From 3107 sp965216225 (GTDB lineage: Bacteria > Pseudomonadota > Alphaproteobacteria > Rhodobacterales > Rhodobacteraceae), in assembly GCA_965216225.1 (NCBI GenBank), contig CBDCFF010000034.1, positions 124,001-188,000 on the forward strand: 64,000 nucleotides of DNA, written 5' to 3'. A model generated the notes under the pieces. The model was not told where the DNA came from, did not search any database, and saw only the letters and a program-made list of their open reading frames with translations. The number at the start of each line of letters is the position of its first letter. The first letter of the stretch is position 1. Positions 16,909 through 24,919 of this stretch are shown here, piece by piece. The translations under genes were made by a program, and so were the position numbers.

Positions 16909-17711
16909 CGCCGGTCGAAGTCTGCCGCGGCGATGGCCCGGTCATTCTGGGCTTGCCGCACACAGGGACACATGTGCCCGCAGACATTCACGCCCGCCTG
17001 AATGAAAATGGCCGGATGCTGGCAGACACGGATTGGCATGTCCATGACCTCTTTGCCGGTCTGCTGCCGGGCGCGACCACGGTGCGCGCCACCTTTCACC
17101 GCTATGTGATCGACGCCAACCGCAATCCCTCGCAGGAAAGCCTGTATCCCGGTCTGAACACCACCGGTCTGGCGCCGCAAACCGATTTCGACGGGCAGCC
17201 GATCTGGAAAGCAGGACAGGGGCCCGCCGCCGCCGGGGATACCGAGGCGCGGCTGAAAGCATTTCACGCGCCCTATCACGCGGCCCTGAACGCAGAGCTG
17301 GAACGTGTGCGCGCCCGTCACGGCATTGCCATCTTGCATGATTGCCATTCGATCCGGGGCGACATTCCGTTTCTGTTCGATGGGCGCTTGCCCGATCTCA
17401 ACATCGGCACCAACGATGGCGTCGCCTGCGCGCCGGAAATCGAAACGCTCGTTCACGGTCATTGTGCGGATTGCCCCGGCTGCACCTCTGTGCTGAACGG
17501 CCGTTTCAAAGGCGGCTGGGCCACGCGCCACTATGGCCGCCCCGATCAGGGCCAGCACGCGATCCAGATGGAAATTGCCCAAGCCGCCTATATGATCGAG
17601 GAACCGCCCTGGACATTGCACACCGGCAGGGCCGAACACCTGCGCGGTCTTCTGAAAACCATACTGAACGATCTGGCCGACCTGGCCCCAACCCTGAGAG
17701 GCGCCAAATGA
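16905..17711 (+). CDS. hutG: N-formylglutamate deformylase
   Basis: A 268-residue protein with GTG start 16905 overlapping the hutH stop. LGLPHTGTHVP opens the fold. FHRYVIDANRNPS, LHDCHSIRG (metal-binding His/Asp) and LNGRFKGGWATRHYG are typical of N-formylglutamate amidohydrolases. It releases formate and glutamate from N-formylglutamate, the last step of the HutF branch. Its stop overlaps the hutU start (ATGA). Confidence 0.96.
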   Translation: MTPVEVCRGDGPVILGLPHTGTHVPADIHARLNENGRMLADTDWHVHDLFAGLLPGATTVRATFHRYVIDANRNPSQESLYPGLNTTGLAPQTDFDGQPIWKAGQGPAAAGDTEARLKAFHAPYHAALNAELERVRARHGIAILHDCHSIRGDIPFLFDGRLPDLNIGTNDGVACAPEIETLVHGHCADCPGCTSVLNGRFKGGWATRHYGRPDQGQHAIQMEIAQAAYMIEEPPWTLHTGRAEHLRGLLKTILNDLADLAPTLRGAK

Positions 17712-19375
17712 AAACCGCCCGTCATGAAGACCGCATCGTCAAATCGCCCACCGGTTCCCGACTGACCGCCAGAAGTTGGCAGACCGAAGCGCCGATGCGG
17801 ATGCTGATGAATAACCTGCACCCGGATGTGGCGGAAAACCCGCAGGAACTCGTGGTCTATGGCGGCATCGGGCGCGCCGCGCGCGACTGGAAGGCGTTCG
17901 ACCGGATCGTCGAGAGCCTTCAGGAACTCCGGGAGGATGAAACGCTGCTTGTGCAGTCGGGCAAACCGGTCGGGGTGTTCAAAACCCACAGGGACGCCCC
18001 GCGCGTGCTGATCGCAAACTCCAACCTCGTGCCGCATTGGGCCAATTGGGACCATTTCAACGAGCTCGATCGCAAGGGTCTGATGATGTACGGCCAGATG
18101 ACCGCCGGGTCTTGGATCTATATCGGCAGTCAGGGGATCGTTCAGGGCACCTATGAGACCTTTGTCGAGGCCGGGCGCCAGCACTACGGCGGAGACCTGA
18201 AGGGGCGCTGGATTCTGACCGGCGGTCTTGGCGGCATGGGCGGTGCGCAGCCTCTGGCGGCAGTGATGGCCGGGGCCTGCTGCCTGGCTGTGGAATGCAA
18301 CCCGGACAGTATCGGTTTCCGCCTGCGCACCCGGTATCTGGACGAGCAAGCCGAAACCCTTGATGAGGCGCTGGAGATGATCGGGCGCTGGACCGGGGCG
18401 GGAGAGGCGAAATCGGTGGGTCTTCCGGGCAATGCCGCCGATGTGTTCCGGGAACTGTTCGACCGCGGTGTGCGGCCCGACATCGTGACCGATCAGACCA
18501 GCGCCCATGACCCGGTGAACGGCTATCTGCCGCAGGGCTGGACGATGGAACGCTGGAGCCGCACCCGGAGCCAGGACCCGAAATCGGTAGAGGCGGCGGC
18601 CCGCGCCTCGATGCGCAATCAGGTGGAGGCAATGGTGGATTTCCACAAGGCCGGCGTGCCCACCGTGGATTACGGCAACAATATCAGACAGGTCGCCCAT
18701 GATGCGGGGCTGGCGAACGCTTTCGACTTCCCCGGTTTCGTGCCCGCCTATGTACGCCCCCTGTTCTGCCGGGGAATCGGCCCGTTCCGCTGGGTGGCCC
18801 TGTCGGGGGATCCCGAGGACATCCGCAGGACCGATGCGAAGGTGAAGGAACTGCTGCCGGACAATGCGCATCTGCACAACTGGCTGGACATGGCGGCAGA
18901 GCGCATCGCGTTCCAGGGCCTGCCCGCGCGCATCTGCTGGGTCGGGCTCGGGGATCGCCACCGCCTCGGCCTCGCCTTCAACGAAATGGTCCGCAACGGG
19001 GAACTCGGTGCCCCGGTGGTGATTGGCCGCGACCATCTGGACAGCGGCTCCGTCGCATCCCCCAACCGCGAGACCGAAGCCATGCGCGACGGCTCCGATG
19101 CGGTGTCGGACTGGCCGTTTCTGAACGCGCTTCTGAACACGGCGTCCGGCGCAACCTGGGTGTCGGTGCATCATGGCGGTGGCGTCGGCATGGGCTTCAG
19201 CCAGCATTCCGGCGTGGCGATCTGCTGCGACGGGACCAGGGACGCGGACCGCCGGATCGAACGTGTGCTGTGGAATGATCCGGCCACCGGGGTGATGCGG
19301 CACGCCGATGCAGGCTATGACATCGCCCGCGACTGCGCGCGGCAACACGGCCTGAAACTGCCCGGCATCCTGTGA
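17708..19375 (+). CDS. hutU: Urocanate hydratase
   Basis: A 555-residue protein from ATG 17708, the usual length for urocanase; the open frame extends upstream into hutG but has no support there. The NAD-binding region GGLGGMGGAQPLA, and VTDQTSAHDPVNGYLP with the DQTSAHD block of the active site, are present, as are CDGTRDADRR and VHHGGGVGMGFSQH. It adds water to urocanate to give imidazolonepropionate, the second step. It is the last hut gene; the CRISPR array begins 5 bp after its stop with no terminator between. Confidence 0.98.
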   Translation: MKTARHEDRIVKSPTGSRLTARSWQTEAPMRMLMNNLHPDVAENPQELVVYGGIGRAARDWKAFDRIVESLQELREDETLLVQSGKPVGVFKTHRDAPRVLIANSNLVPHWANWDHFNELDRKGLMMYGQMTAGSWIYIGSQGIVQGTYETFVEAGRQHYGGDLKGRWILTGGLGGMGGAQPLAAVMAGACCLAVECNPDSIGFRLRTRYLDEQAETLDEALEMIGRWTGAGEAKSVGLPGNAADVFRELFDRGVRPDIVTDQTSAHDPVNGYLPQGWTMERWSRTRSQDPKSVEAAARASMRNQVEAMVDFHKAGVPTVDYGNNIRQVAHDAGLANAFDFPGFVPAYVRPLFCRGIGPFRWVALSGDPEDIRRTDAKVKELLPDNAHLHNWLDMAAERIAFQGLPARICWVGLGDRHRLGLAFNEMVRNGELGAPVVIGRDHLDSGSVASPNRETEAMRDGSDAVSDWPFLNALLNTASGATWVSVHHGGGVGMGFSQHSGVAICCDGTRDADRRIERVLWNDPATGVMRHADAGYDIARDCARQHGLKLPGIL

Positions 19376-19380
19376 CCGGT

Positions 19381-20079
19381 CGCCGGTCCGTGTGCGCGGG
19401 GACAGCGGGGAAATACACGTCAATATTCAGGTGTGACAAACCGCCGGTCCGTGTGCGCGGGGACAGCGGTCCGTGACTGTCGCGCTTGCGGGAATCAGGT
19501 CCCGCCGGTCCGTGTGCGCGGGGACAGCGGGTGAATATGGTTTTACACGGACACCCGCACAAACGCCGGTCCGTGTGCGCGGGGACAGCGGTTTTCCTGC
19601 ACGATGATGATGTCTCCAATCAGGCGCCGGTCCGTGTGCGCGGGGACAGCGGCGTTGGCACAAATGTCCGTGTGCAGGCGGCGCACGCCGGTCCGTGTGC
19701 GCGGGGACAGCGGCTCTTCCAGCAGCCGATTATTGACGGCAATGCGCGCCGGTCCGTGTGCGCGGGGACAGCGGTCAATACGAGGTGACATTGCCGGGAC
19801 TCAATCACGCCGGTCCGTGTGCGCGGGGACAGCGGGCGCTGACGACTGTTCCCCGCTCTCGCGGGGATCGCCGATCCGTGTGCGCGGGGACAGCGGCCCG
19901 GACCACGCCGCGCTGCGTCGTCTGGCCGACGCCGGTCCGTGTGCGCGGGGACAGCGGGAGATATGGACCGGGACAGATAGTAGGACGAAGCGCCGGTCCG
20001 TGTGCGCGGGGACAGCGGTTACGGATAAGTGCCGTGGCAGCCACCAGAATTCGCCGGTCCGTGTGCGCGGGGACAGCGG
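19381..20079 (+). CRISPR. CRISPR array, 12 repeats, type I-E-like, no cas genes in window
   Basis: Twelve 28-bp repeats start at 19381, 19442, 19503, 19564, 19625, 19686, 19747, 19808, 19869, 19930, 19991 and 20052, an exact 61-bp period with eleven 33-bp spacers. The repeat begins CGCCGGTCCG and ends GCGCGGGGACAGCGG. Only the ninth copy differs (G to A at its sixth base). The 28-29/32-33 spacing and the GCGGGGA core match type I-E. No AT-rich leader is visible on either side: hutU ends 5 bp before, and a GC-rich 300-bp gap follows. Transcription from the hut operon running through the array is the simplest source of crRNA precursor (inference). Confidence 0.96.
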
Positions 20080-20313
20080 GGCAGGGGTGCCGGATGCCGA
20101 CCGATCACGATACTGTTGAACCGACCGCAGTTGCACAACCCGGACCATGACTTTCCGGTCGATCCGATTCGCGCAGGGGCAAGGATGTTCGCCACCGCGC
20201 CGAGGGCGCTGAGGGATCAAGCGCTCCGGTATCGGGCGGGCGCGTCCTGCGCGGCCTTGCCCCGGCGTCTGACGACCTTTGTGCGGTTTTCCGGATTTTC
20301 GGTTCGCGACCGC
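20080..20313. other. Gap between CRISPR array and tRNA promoter
   Basis: GC-rich stretch with no gene, no further repeat and no leader-like AT-rich sequence that I can support. Short open frames are present on both strands without recognisable domains. Confidence 0.5.
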
Positions 20314-20342
20314 TTGACGGGGATCGCACACGCGCTTAGAAG
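20314..20342 (+). promoter_or_regulatory. Sigma-70-type promoter of tRNA-Asp
   Basis: TTGACG (20314-20319), a 17-bp spacer and TAGAAG (20337-20342) lie 41 bp before the mature tRNA 5' end. Confidence 0.55.
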
Positions 20343-20373
20343 GCTGCTCACGCTCGGGGTGCGCTGCCCCGGT

Positions 20374-20470
20374 CGGACAGCGGGCGGTTGTAGCTCAGTT
20401 GGTCAGAGTACCGGCCTGTCACGCCGGGGGTCGCGGGTTCGAGCCCCGTCAACCGCGCCACCGCTGTCCG
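20374..20470 (+). repeat. 10-bp inverted repeat enclosing tRNA-Asp
   Basis: CGGACAGCGG (20374-20383) directly abuts the tRNA 5' end and its perfect complement CCGCTGTCCG (20461-20470) directly abuts the encoded CCA. In the primary transcript the acceptor stem would be prolonged by 10 pairs. The first arm shares GGACAGCGG with the 3' end of the CRISPR repeats upstream. Confidence 0.85.
20384..20460 (+). tRNA. tRNA-Asp (anticodon GTC)
   Basis: A 77-nt cloverleaf: acceptor GCGGTTG pairs with CAACCGC, D-loop GCTCAGTTGGTCAGAGT, anticodon arm CCGGCCTGTCACGCCGG with GTC, T-arm GCGGGTTCGAGCCCCGT, discriminator G and encoded CCA. All stems are intact. Confidence 0.97.
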
Positions 20471-20486
20471 TAACGCCGCCGATGCT

Positions 20487-20543
20487 CGGTTGTACAGAGT
20501 ACCGGCCTGTGACGCCGGGGGTCGCGCCCGGTCAACCGCACCA
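20487..20543 (+). pseudogene. Decayed partial copy of tRNA-Asp
   Basis: Starting 27 bp after the tRNA, CGGTTGTA joins directly to CAGAGTACCGGCCTGTGACG, then GTCGCG joins CCCGGTCAACCGCACCA. Compared with the intact gene it lacks most of the D-arm and the T-loop, and the anticodon triplet reads GTG. It cannot fold as a tRNA. It is either a degraded tandem tRNA or a leftover of recombination at the tRNA 3' end. Confidence 0.8.
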
Positions 20544-20580
20544 CTTGGGTGAATGCCCCATCCCCTTTCACATCGCTGTC

Positions 20581-20655
20581 TTCATTCTCTGTAAAAATAC
20601 TCTGGGGGTGAATTGCCCCGTGCAACGGGGCAAGAGGGGGCAAAGCCCCCTTGTC
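20581..20655 (-). terminator. Double-hairpin terminator of the M20 peptidase gene with dispersed repeat copy 2
   Basis: Two hairpins lie just beyond the minus-strand stop at 20663: GGGGGC-AAA-GCCCCC (20636-20650) and the 9-bp stem TTGCCCCGT/ACGGGGCAA with loop GCA (20613-20633). On the minus strand they are followed by CAGAGTATTTTTACAGAG, the T-tract half of the repeat also found at 11099 and 42063. Confidence 0.7.
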
Positions 20656-20662
20656 ACCCCTG

Positions 20663-22042
20663 TCACCCGGATAGCGCCGCCAGAATCCGCGCCCAGCTGC
20701 GAATGCCTTTGTGAAAACTCTCCAGATTGTATTTCTCGTTCGGCGAATGGATTGCATCATCATCATGGGCAAAGCCGATCAGCATGGCGTCCATGCCCAG
20801 AATATCCCTGAAGAAACCCGCAACCGGGATGGAACCGCCCATGCCCACGAACACCGCCTCGCGTTTCCATTCGTCGGACAGTGCCTGACGGGCCGCTTCG
20901 AACTCTGGCTGGCTGGTATTCATCACCGCTGCGGCGGCGCCGTCCGGGTCCGTGTCCCATGTCACGCGCGCATCCGGCGACAATTGCGCCTCGACATGGG
21001 CGCGCACTTTCCGGCGCAGCGCGGCGGGGTCCATGTCGCCGACCAGGCGGCAGGTGATCTTGCAGTGCGCTTCTGCGGGGATGACGGTCTTTGACCCCGC
21101 ACCCTGATAGCCACCCCAGAGCCCGTTGACCTCCAGCGTCGGGCGGGCCCATTGCTGTTCCAGCGTGGAATAGCCCGTCTCGCCATGCGCCCGGCTGAGG
21201 CCAACGCTCTCCAGATAGGTTTTTTCGTCAAATCCCGCATTGTTCCACTGGCGGCGCAATTCATCGGAAATCTCATGCACGCCGTCATAAAACCCGGCCA
21301 CCGCCACGCGGCCCCGGTCATCGTGGAAAGACGCGACAATGCGCGAAATCTCTTTCAACGGGTTCAGGGCCGGGCCGCCATAGTGACCGGAATGCAGATC
21401 AATCCGCGGGCCATGGACGGTGAACTCATCCTTCAGCATCCCGCGCAATTGCGAAGCGATGGACGGTATGCCTGGCGCCACCATCGAGGTGTCGCAGATC
21501 ATCGCCAGATCGCTTTTCAGTTCCCCGGCGTTCTCTTTCATGAAAGGCGCCAAGGAAGGAGAGCCGGATTCCTCCTCGCCCTCGAAGAAAAACGTGATCC
21601 TCGCAGGCAGGCCGCCATGAACCGCTTTCCACGCCCGGCAGGCCTCGACAAATGTCATGAGCTGCCCCTTGTCGTCGGAACTGCCGCGCCCGCGGATCAC
21701 CTTGCCATTTTCGGGCGTGTCCTCGATTCCGGGTTCAAACGGGGGGGTGTTCCAAAGTTCGGGCGGATCGACCGGTTGCACGTCGTAATGACCATAGAAC
21801 AGCAGATGCGGGCCGTTGCCCTCGCCATGGGCGACAACCATCGGATGGCCGGGGGTGGGCCGTTTTTCTGCCACAAGGCCGATGCTTTTCAGGTCTTCCA
21901 CCAGCCAGCCCGCCGCCCGGTCGCAGTCCGCCTTGCAGGCCGGGTCGGCAGAGATCGACGGGATCCGAAGCAGGTCCATCAACCGCTCAACGGCGGCGTC
22001 AAGATCTTGATCAATGCGGGTCAGGACGGGTTCCAGGGTCAT
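20663..22042 (-). CDS. M20/M25/M40-family metallopeptidase (dipeptidase type)
   Basis: A 459-residue cytosolic zinc peptidase or amidohydrolase. The metal site is seen in LLFYGHYDVQP (His and the catalytic Asp two residues on), GRGSSDDKGQL, and FFFEGEEESGSP (catalytic Glu-Glu pair). The dimerisation-domain segment DLHSGHYGGPALNPL and the C-terminal GGSIPVAGFFRDILG are typical of the carnosinase/CNDP-like branch. It likely cleaves small peptides or acylated amino acids; the substrate cannot be told from sequence. It is a single gene, with hemA divergent 264 bp away. Confidence 0.92.
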   Translation of the reverse strand: MTLEPVLTRIDQDLDAAVERLMDLLRIPSISADPACKADCDRAAGWLVEDLKSIGLVAEKRPTPGHPMVVAHGEGNGPHLLFYGHYDVQPVDPPELWNTPPFEPGIEDTPENGKVIRGRGSSDDKGQLMTFVEACRAWKAVHGGLPARITFFFEGEEESGSPSLAPFMKENAGELKSDLAMICDTSMVAPGIPSIASQLRGMLKDEFTVHGPRIDLHSGHYGGPALNPLKEISRIVASFHDDRGRVAVAGFYDGVHEISDELRRQWNNAGFDEKTYLESVGLSRAHGETGYSTLEQQWARPTLEVNGLWGGYQGAGSKTVIPAEAHCKITCRLVGDMDPAALRRKVRAHVEAQLSPDARVTWDTDPDGAAAAVMNTSQPEFEAARQALSDEWKREAVFVGMGGSIPVAGFFRDILGMDAMLIGFAHDDDAIHSPNEKYNLESFHKGIRSWARILAALSG

Positions 22043-22306
22043 CAGGCTCTCCGGCGTTGGGGTCGCGGCACTCTGCCGCCATCCGTGCGGGCTGTCCAGA
22101 TGGATGCCAGTAACGGGCCTGCATCACCGGCGATGTCCTGCGCCATGGGGGCGGTGGGGTCAACAGGGGCCGCAGCCGCGACAGATTGTAACATATTGAA
22201 GACCGGCCGGATGTAGCAATATGCCCCGGTTTTCCGCTAAAGTGACTGGACGGGATGGCGTCGGTCATTCAAACAGGTATCGCCAGCTGAGTCGGGAGAC
22301 AGCCAG

Positions 22307-23530
22307 TTGAACCATGACGCGAAGATTGATCGCGCGATCGAGCGCCTGCACGAAGAGGGCCGGTATCGGACCTTTATTGATATTGAGCGCAGGCGCGGCG
22401 CCTATCCGCACGCGATCTGGACGCGCCCCGACGGTGCCCGGCAGCCTGTAACGGTGTGGTGCGGCAATGACTATCTTGGCATGGGACAGCATCCGGCGGT
22501 GCTGGAGGCCATGCACAAGGCGATTGATGCGGCCGGCGCCGGGTCCGGCGGCACGCGCAACATTTCCGGGACGACCATCTATCACAGGAAACTGGAAGCA
22601 GAACTTGCCGATCTGCACGGCAAGGCGGCGGCGCTCTTGTTCACCTCGGCCTATATCGCCAATGACGCAACGCTTTCGACCCTGCCGAAGCTGTTTCCGG
22701 GGCTGGTGATCGTCTCGGACGAGTTGAACCATGCCTCGATGATCAACGGCATCCGCAATGGCCGGTGCGAAAAGCATATCTTCCGGCACAATGATCTGGC
22801 GCATCTGCGCGGGATACTCGAACGCCTCGACCCTGATGCGCCAAAGCTGGTCGCATTCGAATCGATCTATTCGATGGGTGGCGATTTCGGCCCGATTGCC
22901 GCGATTCTCGACCTTTGCGATGAATTCGGTGCGCTGAGTTATGTTGACGAGGTTCATGCGGTCGGCATGTACGGTCCGCGCGGTGGCGGCGTGGCAGAGC
23001 GTGACGGCCTGGCGGACCGCATCGACATCATCAACGGAACTCTGGCCAAGGCTTATGGCGTGATGGGTGGCTATATTGCCGCTGGCGCGAAAATGGTCGA
23101 TGCCATAAGGTCTTATGCGCCGGGCTTTATCTTTACCACCTCTCTGCCGCCTGCAATCGCGGCGGGTGCGGCGGCATCGGTGCGGCATCTCAAGACGGAT
23201 CAGGCGCTGCGGCAACGTCATCAGATTCAGGCGAAAATCCTGAAGATGCGGCTGAAGGGTCTGGGCCTGCCGATCATCGACCACGGCAGCCACATCGTAC
23301 CGGTCCATGTGGGCAATCCGGTCAAGTGCAGGATGCTCTCGGATCGTCTGCTGGAAGATCACGGGATTTACATGCAGCCGATCAATTTCCCCACCGTTCC
23401 GCGCGGGGCGGAGTGTCTGCGCTTTACGCCCTCGCCGGTGCATGGCCCCGAGGACATGGACCACCTTGTTCGGGCGATGGACGGACTTTGGTCGCGTTGT
23501 GCGCTGAATCGCGCCGAACTGGCCGGGTGA
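22307..23530 (+). CDS. hemA: 5-aminolevulinate synthase
   Basis: A 407-residue pyridoxal-phosphate enzyme. The start is TTG 22307, behind GGGAGAC, giving MNHDAKIDRAIERL, which matches the usual N-terminus. Motifs are CGNDYLGMGQHP, GSGGTRNISGTT, SDELNHASMING, FESIYSMGGDFGPI, YVDEVHAVGMYG and the lysine loop NGTLAKAYGVMGGY. It condenses glycine with succinyl-CoA, the first step of tetrapyrrole synthesis in alphaproteobacteria (C4 route). The 264-bp gap shared with the M20 gene has an AT-rich patch near 22175-22200 but no site I can name. Confidence 0.98.
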   Translation: MNHDAKIDRAIERLHEEGRYRTFIDIERRRGAYPHAIWTRPDGARQPVTVWCGNDYLGMGQHPAVLEAMHKAIDAAGAGSGGTRNISGTTIYHRKLEAELADLHGKAAALLFTSAYIANDATLSTLPKLFPGLVIVSDELNHASMINGIRNGRCEKHIFRHNDLAHLRGILERLDPDAPKLVAFESIYSMGGDFGPIAAILDLCDEFGALSYVDEVHAVGMYGPRGGGVAERDGLADRIDIINGTLAKAYGVMGGYIAAGAKMVDAIRSYAPGFIFTTSLPPAIAAGAAASVRHLKTDQALRQRHQIQAKILKMRLKGLGLPIIDHGSHIVPVHVGNPVKCRMLSDRLLEDHGIYMQPINFPTVPRGAECLRFTPSPVHGPEDMDHLVRAMDGLWSRCALNRAELAG

Positions 23531-23542
23531 TACTGTTACGGA

Positions 23543-23572
23543 TTGCAGAATCAACTGCACCATGCTTATAAT
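23543..23572 (+). promoter_or_regulatory. Promoter of the RodZ-like gene
   Basis: TTGCAG (23543-23548), an 18-bp spacer and a perfect TATAAT (23567-23572) lie about 80 bp before the ATG at 23651 and 12 bp after the hemA stop. The gene therefore does not need hemA read-through. Confidence 0.55.
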
Positions 23573-23650
23573 GACGGCAAATCAATAAGGGTTCGGCCAC
23601 ATGTGTCCGTACCGTTGAGGAGCGGGCCGGTGCGAATCCAGAGGTGGAGC

Positions 23651-24835
23651 ATGATTGGGCGCTTCGCAGCCGGGGCAACGGATGAAACGCCAAAGCTGAA
23701 AGGCTTTGACGATTTCGAGTTTCGCCTTGGCGACATCATGCGCGGCGAACGCGCAACGCTTGGAAAATCCCTGCTGGATGTGCAACGGGATCTGAGAATC
23801 AGGGCGACCTATATCGCGGCCATTGAAAACAGCGATCCGTCCGCGTTTGAAACGCCGGGCTTTGTGGCGGGCTATGTACGTTCCTATGCCCGGTATCTGG
23901 GCATGGAACCTGATCGGGTCTATGCTGATTTCTGCAAGGAATGCGGATTCCGGTCGCCCGATGGCATGAGCATGTCGGCGTCGTCTGCGGCCACGGGCAA
24001 ATCGGTTGCGCCATCCCGGCATCGCGACCCGCTTGCCGAGCCGAACCTGAAATTCCTGCCCACGCCCGAACCGGCGTTCGCTCGTGTAGAGCCGGCCGCG
24101 ATCGGATCAATCCTCGTGCTGGTCGTGCTGATTGGCGCGATGGGGTTTGGCGGCTGGAAGTTCTTGCAGGAAATCCAGCGTGTGGACGTGACCGCGCCGG
24201 AACAGGAACCGCTTGTGGTCGGCAGCCTCGACCCCCTTGCCGGTGGCTCCGGCTCCGGCACCGCTGACAGGCAGAGGTCGGAGGCCCTCGTCCGGCTTTA
24301 TCGTTCAGAGGCACTGGATGTTCCGATTCTGGAGCCGCGCGACGGCCCCATCGCCGCCGTCGATCCGCGATTCTTCGGCGTCTTTGCGACGCCCGCGCCG
24401 GTGGTGGCGCCGCAGGAAGGGTCCGCCGCGACCGGGAGCGATGACCAAAGCGGCGCAACGGTTCAGGTTGTCGAGGATGTCGCGTTGGTGGTTTCGATTG
24501 TCGCGGTGCGTCCGGCCTGGGTTCGGGTGAACGGCGGCGATGGCTCTGTTCTGCTGGAAAAGATACTCAATGCGGGTGAAACCTATGTATTGCCTGCGAC
24601 GGAAGACCCGCCCGTCCTGAGGGTCGGGGAGTCCGGCGCGGTGTATTTCCTGGTGGGCGGGCAGCACTACGGACCCGCCGGACCGGCAGGTGTCGTGACC
24701 AGGAACGTCGTTCTGGGTGCCGATGCCCTTCGCGACAGGTACGCCGCTGCCGATCCCGAACAGGATCAGGACCTCTCGCGCATGTATGCCCAAACGTCGG
24801 CAAACGCCACTGTCACCGTCCCGGAGGCAGAGTAA
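23651..24835 (+). CDS. RodZ-like helix-turn-helix membrane protein
   Basis: A 394-residue protein from ATG 23651, with GGTGGAG upstream. The N-terminal HTH of the RodZ type (LGDIMRGERATLGKSLLDVQ, YIAAIENSDPSAFETPGFVA, VRSYARYLGM) covers residues 25-100. A single transmembrane helix (GSILVLVVLIGAMGFGGWKF) lies near residue 155, followed by a periplasmic Pro/Ala-rich stretch and a DUF4115-like C-terminal domain (WVRVNGGDGSVLLEKILNAG). RodZ links MreB to the cell-wall elongation machinery, and this is the likely role. The pairing with ispG 84 bp downstream is common in related genomes. Confidence 0.88.
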   Translation: MIGRFAAGATDETPKLKGFDDFEFRLGDIMRGERATLGKSLLDVQRDLRIRATYIAAIENSDPSAFETPGFVAGYVRSYARYLGMEPDRVYADFCKECGFRSPDGMSMSASSAATGKSVAPSRHRDPLAEPNLKFLPTPEPAFARVEPAAIGSILVLVVLIGAMGFGGWKFLQEIQRVDVTAPEQEPLVVGSLDPLAGGSGSGTADRQRSEALVRLYRSEALDVPILEPRDGPIAAVDPRFFGVFATPAPVVAPQEGSAATGSDDQSGATVQVVEDVALVVSIVAVRPAWVRVNGGDGSVLLEKILNAGETYVLPATEDPPVLRVGESGAVYFLVGGQHYGPAGPAGVVTRNVVLGADALRDRYAAADPEQDQDLSRMYAQTSANATVTVPEAE

Positions 24836-24919
24836 GGGCGCACGACCGTCGATCCGGCGTTGTCCCCGGCAATTCTATCCTGTAGACAGGCCATGACCCT
24901 GTTGATGGCGGAGGCTGTC

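Noticed and set aside
20384..20543. tRNA-Asp and its partial copy as attL/attR of an island
   Set aside because: The two lie only 27 bp apart and no integrase or foreign segment lies between. An old excision scar is possible but unsupported.
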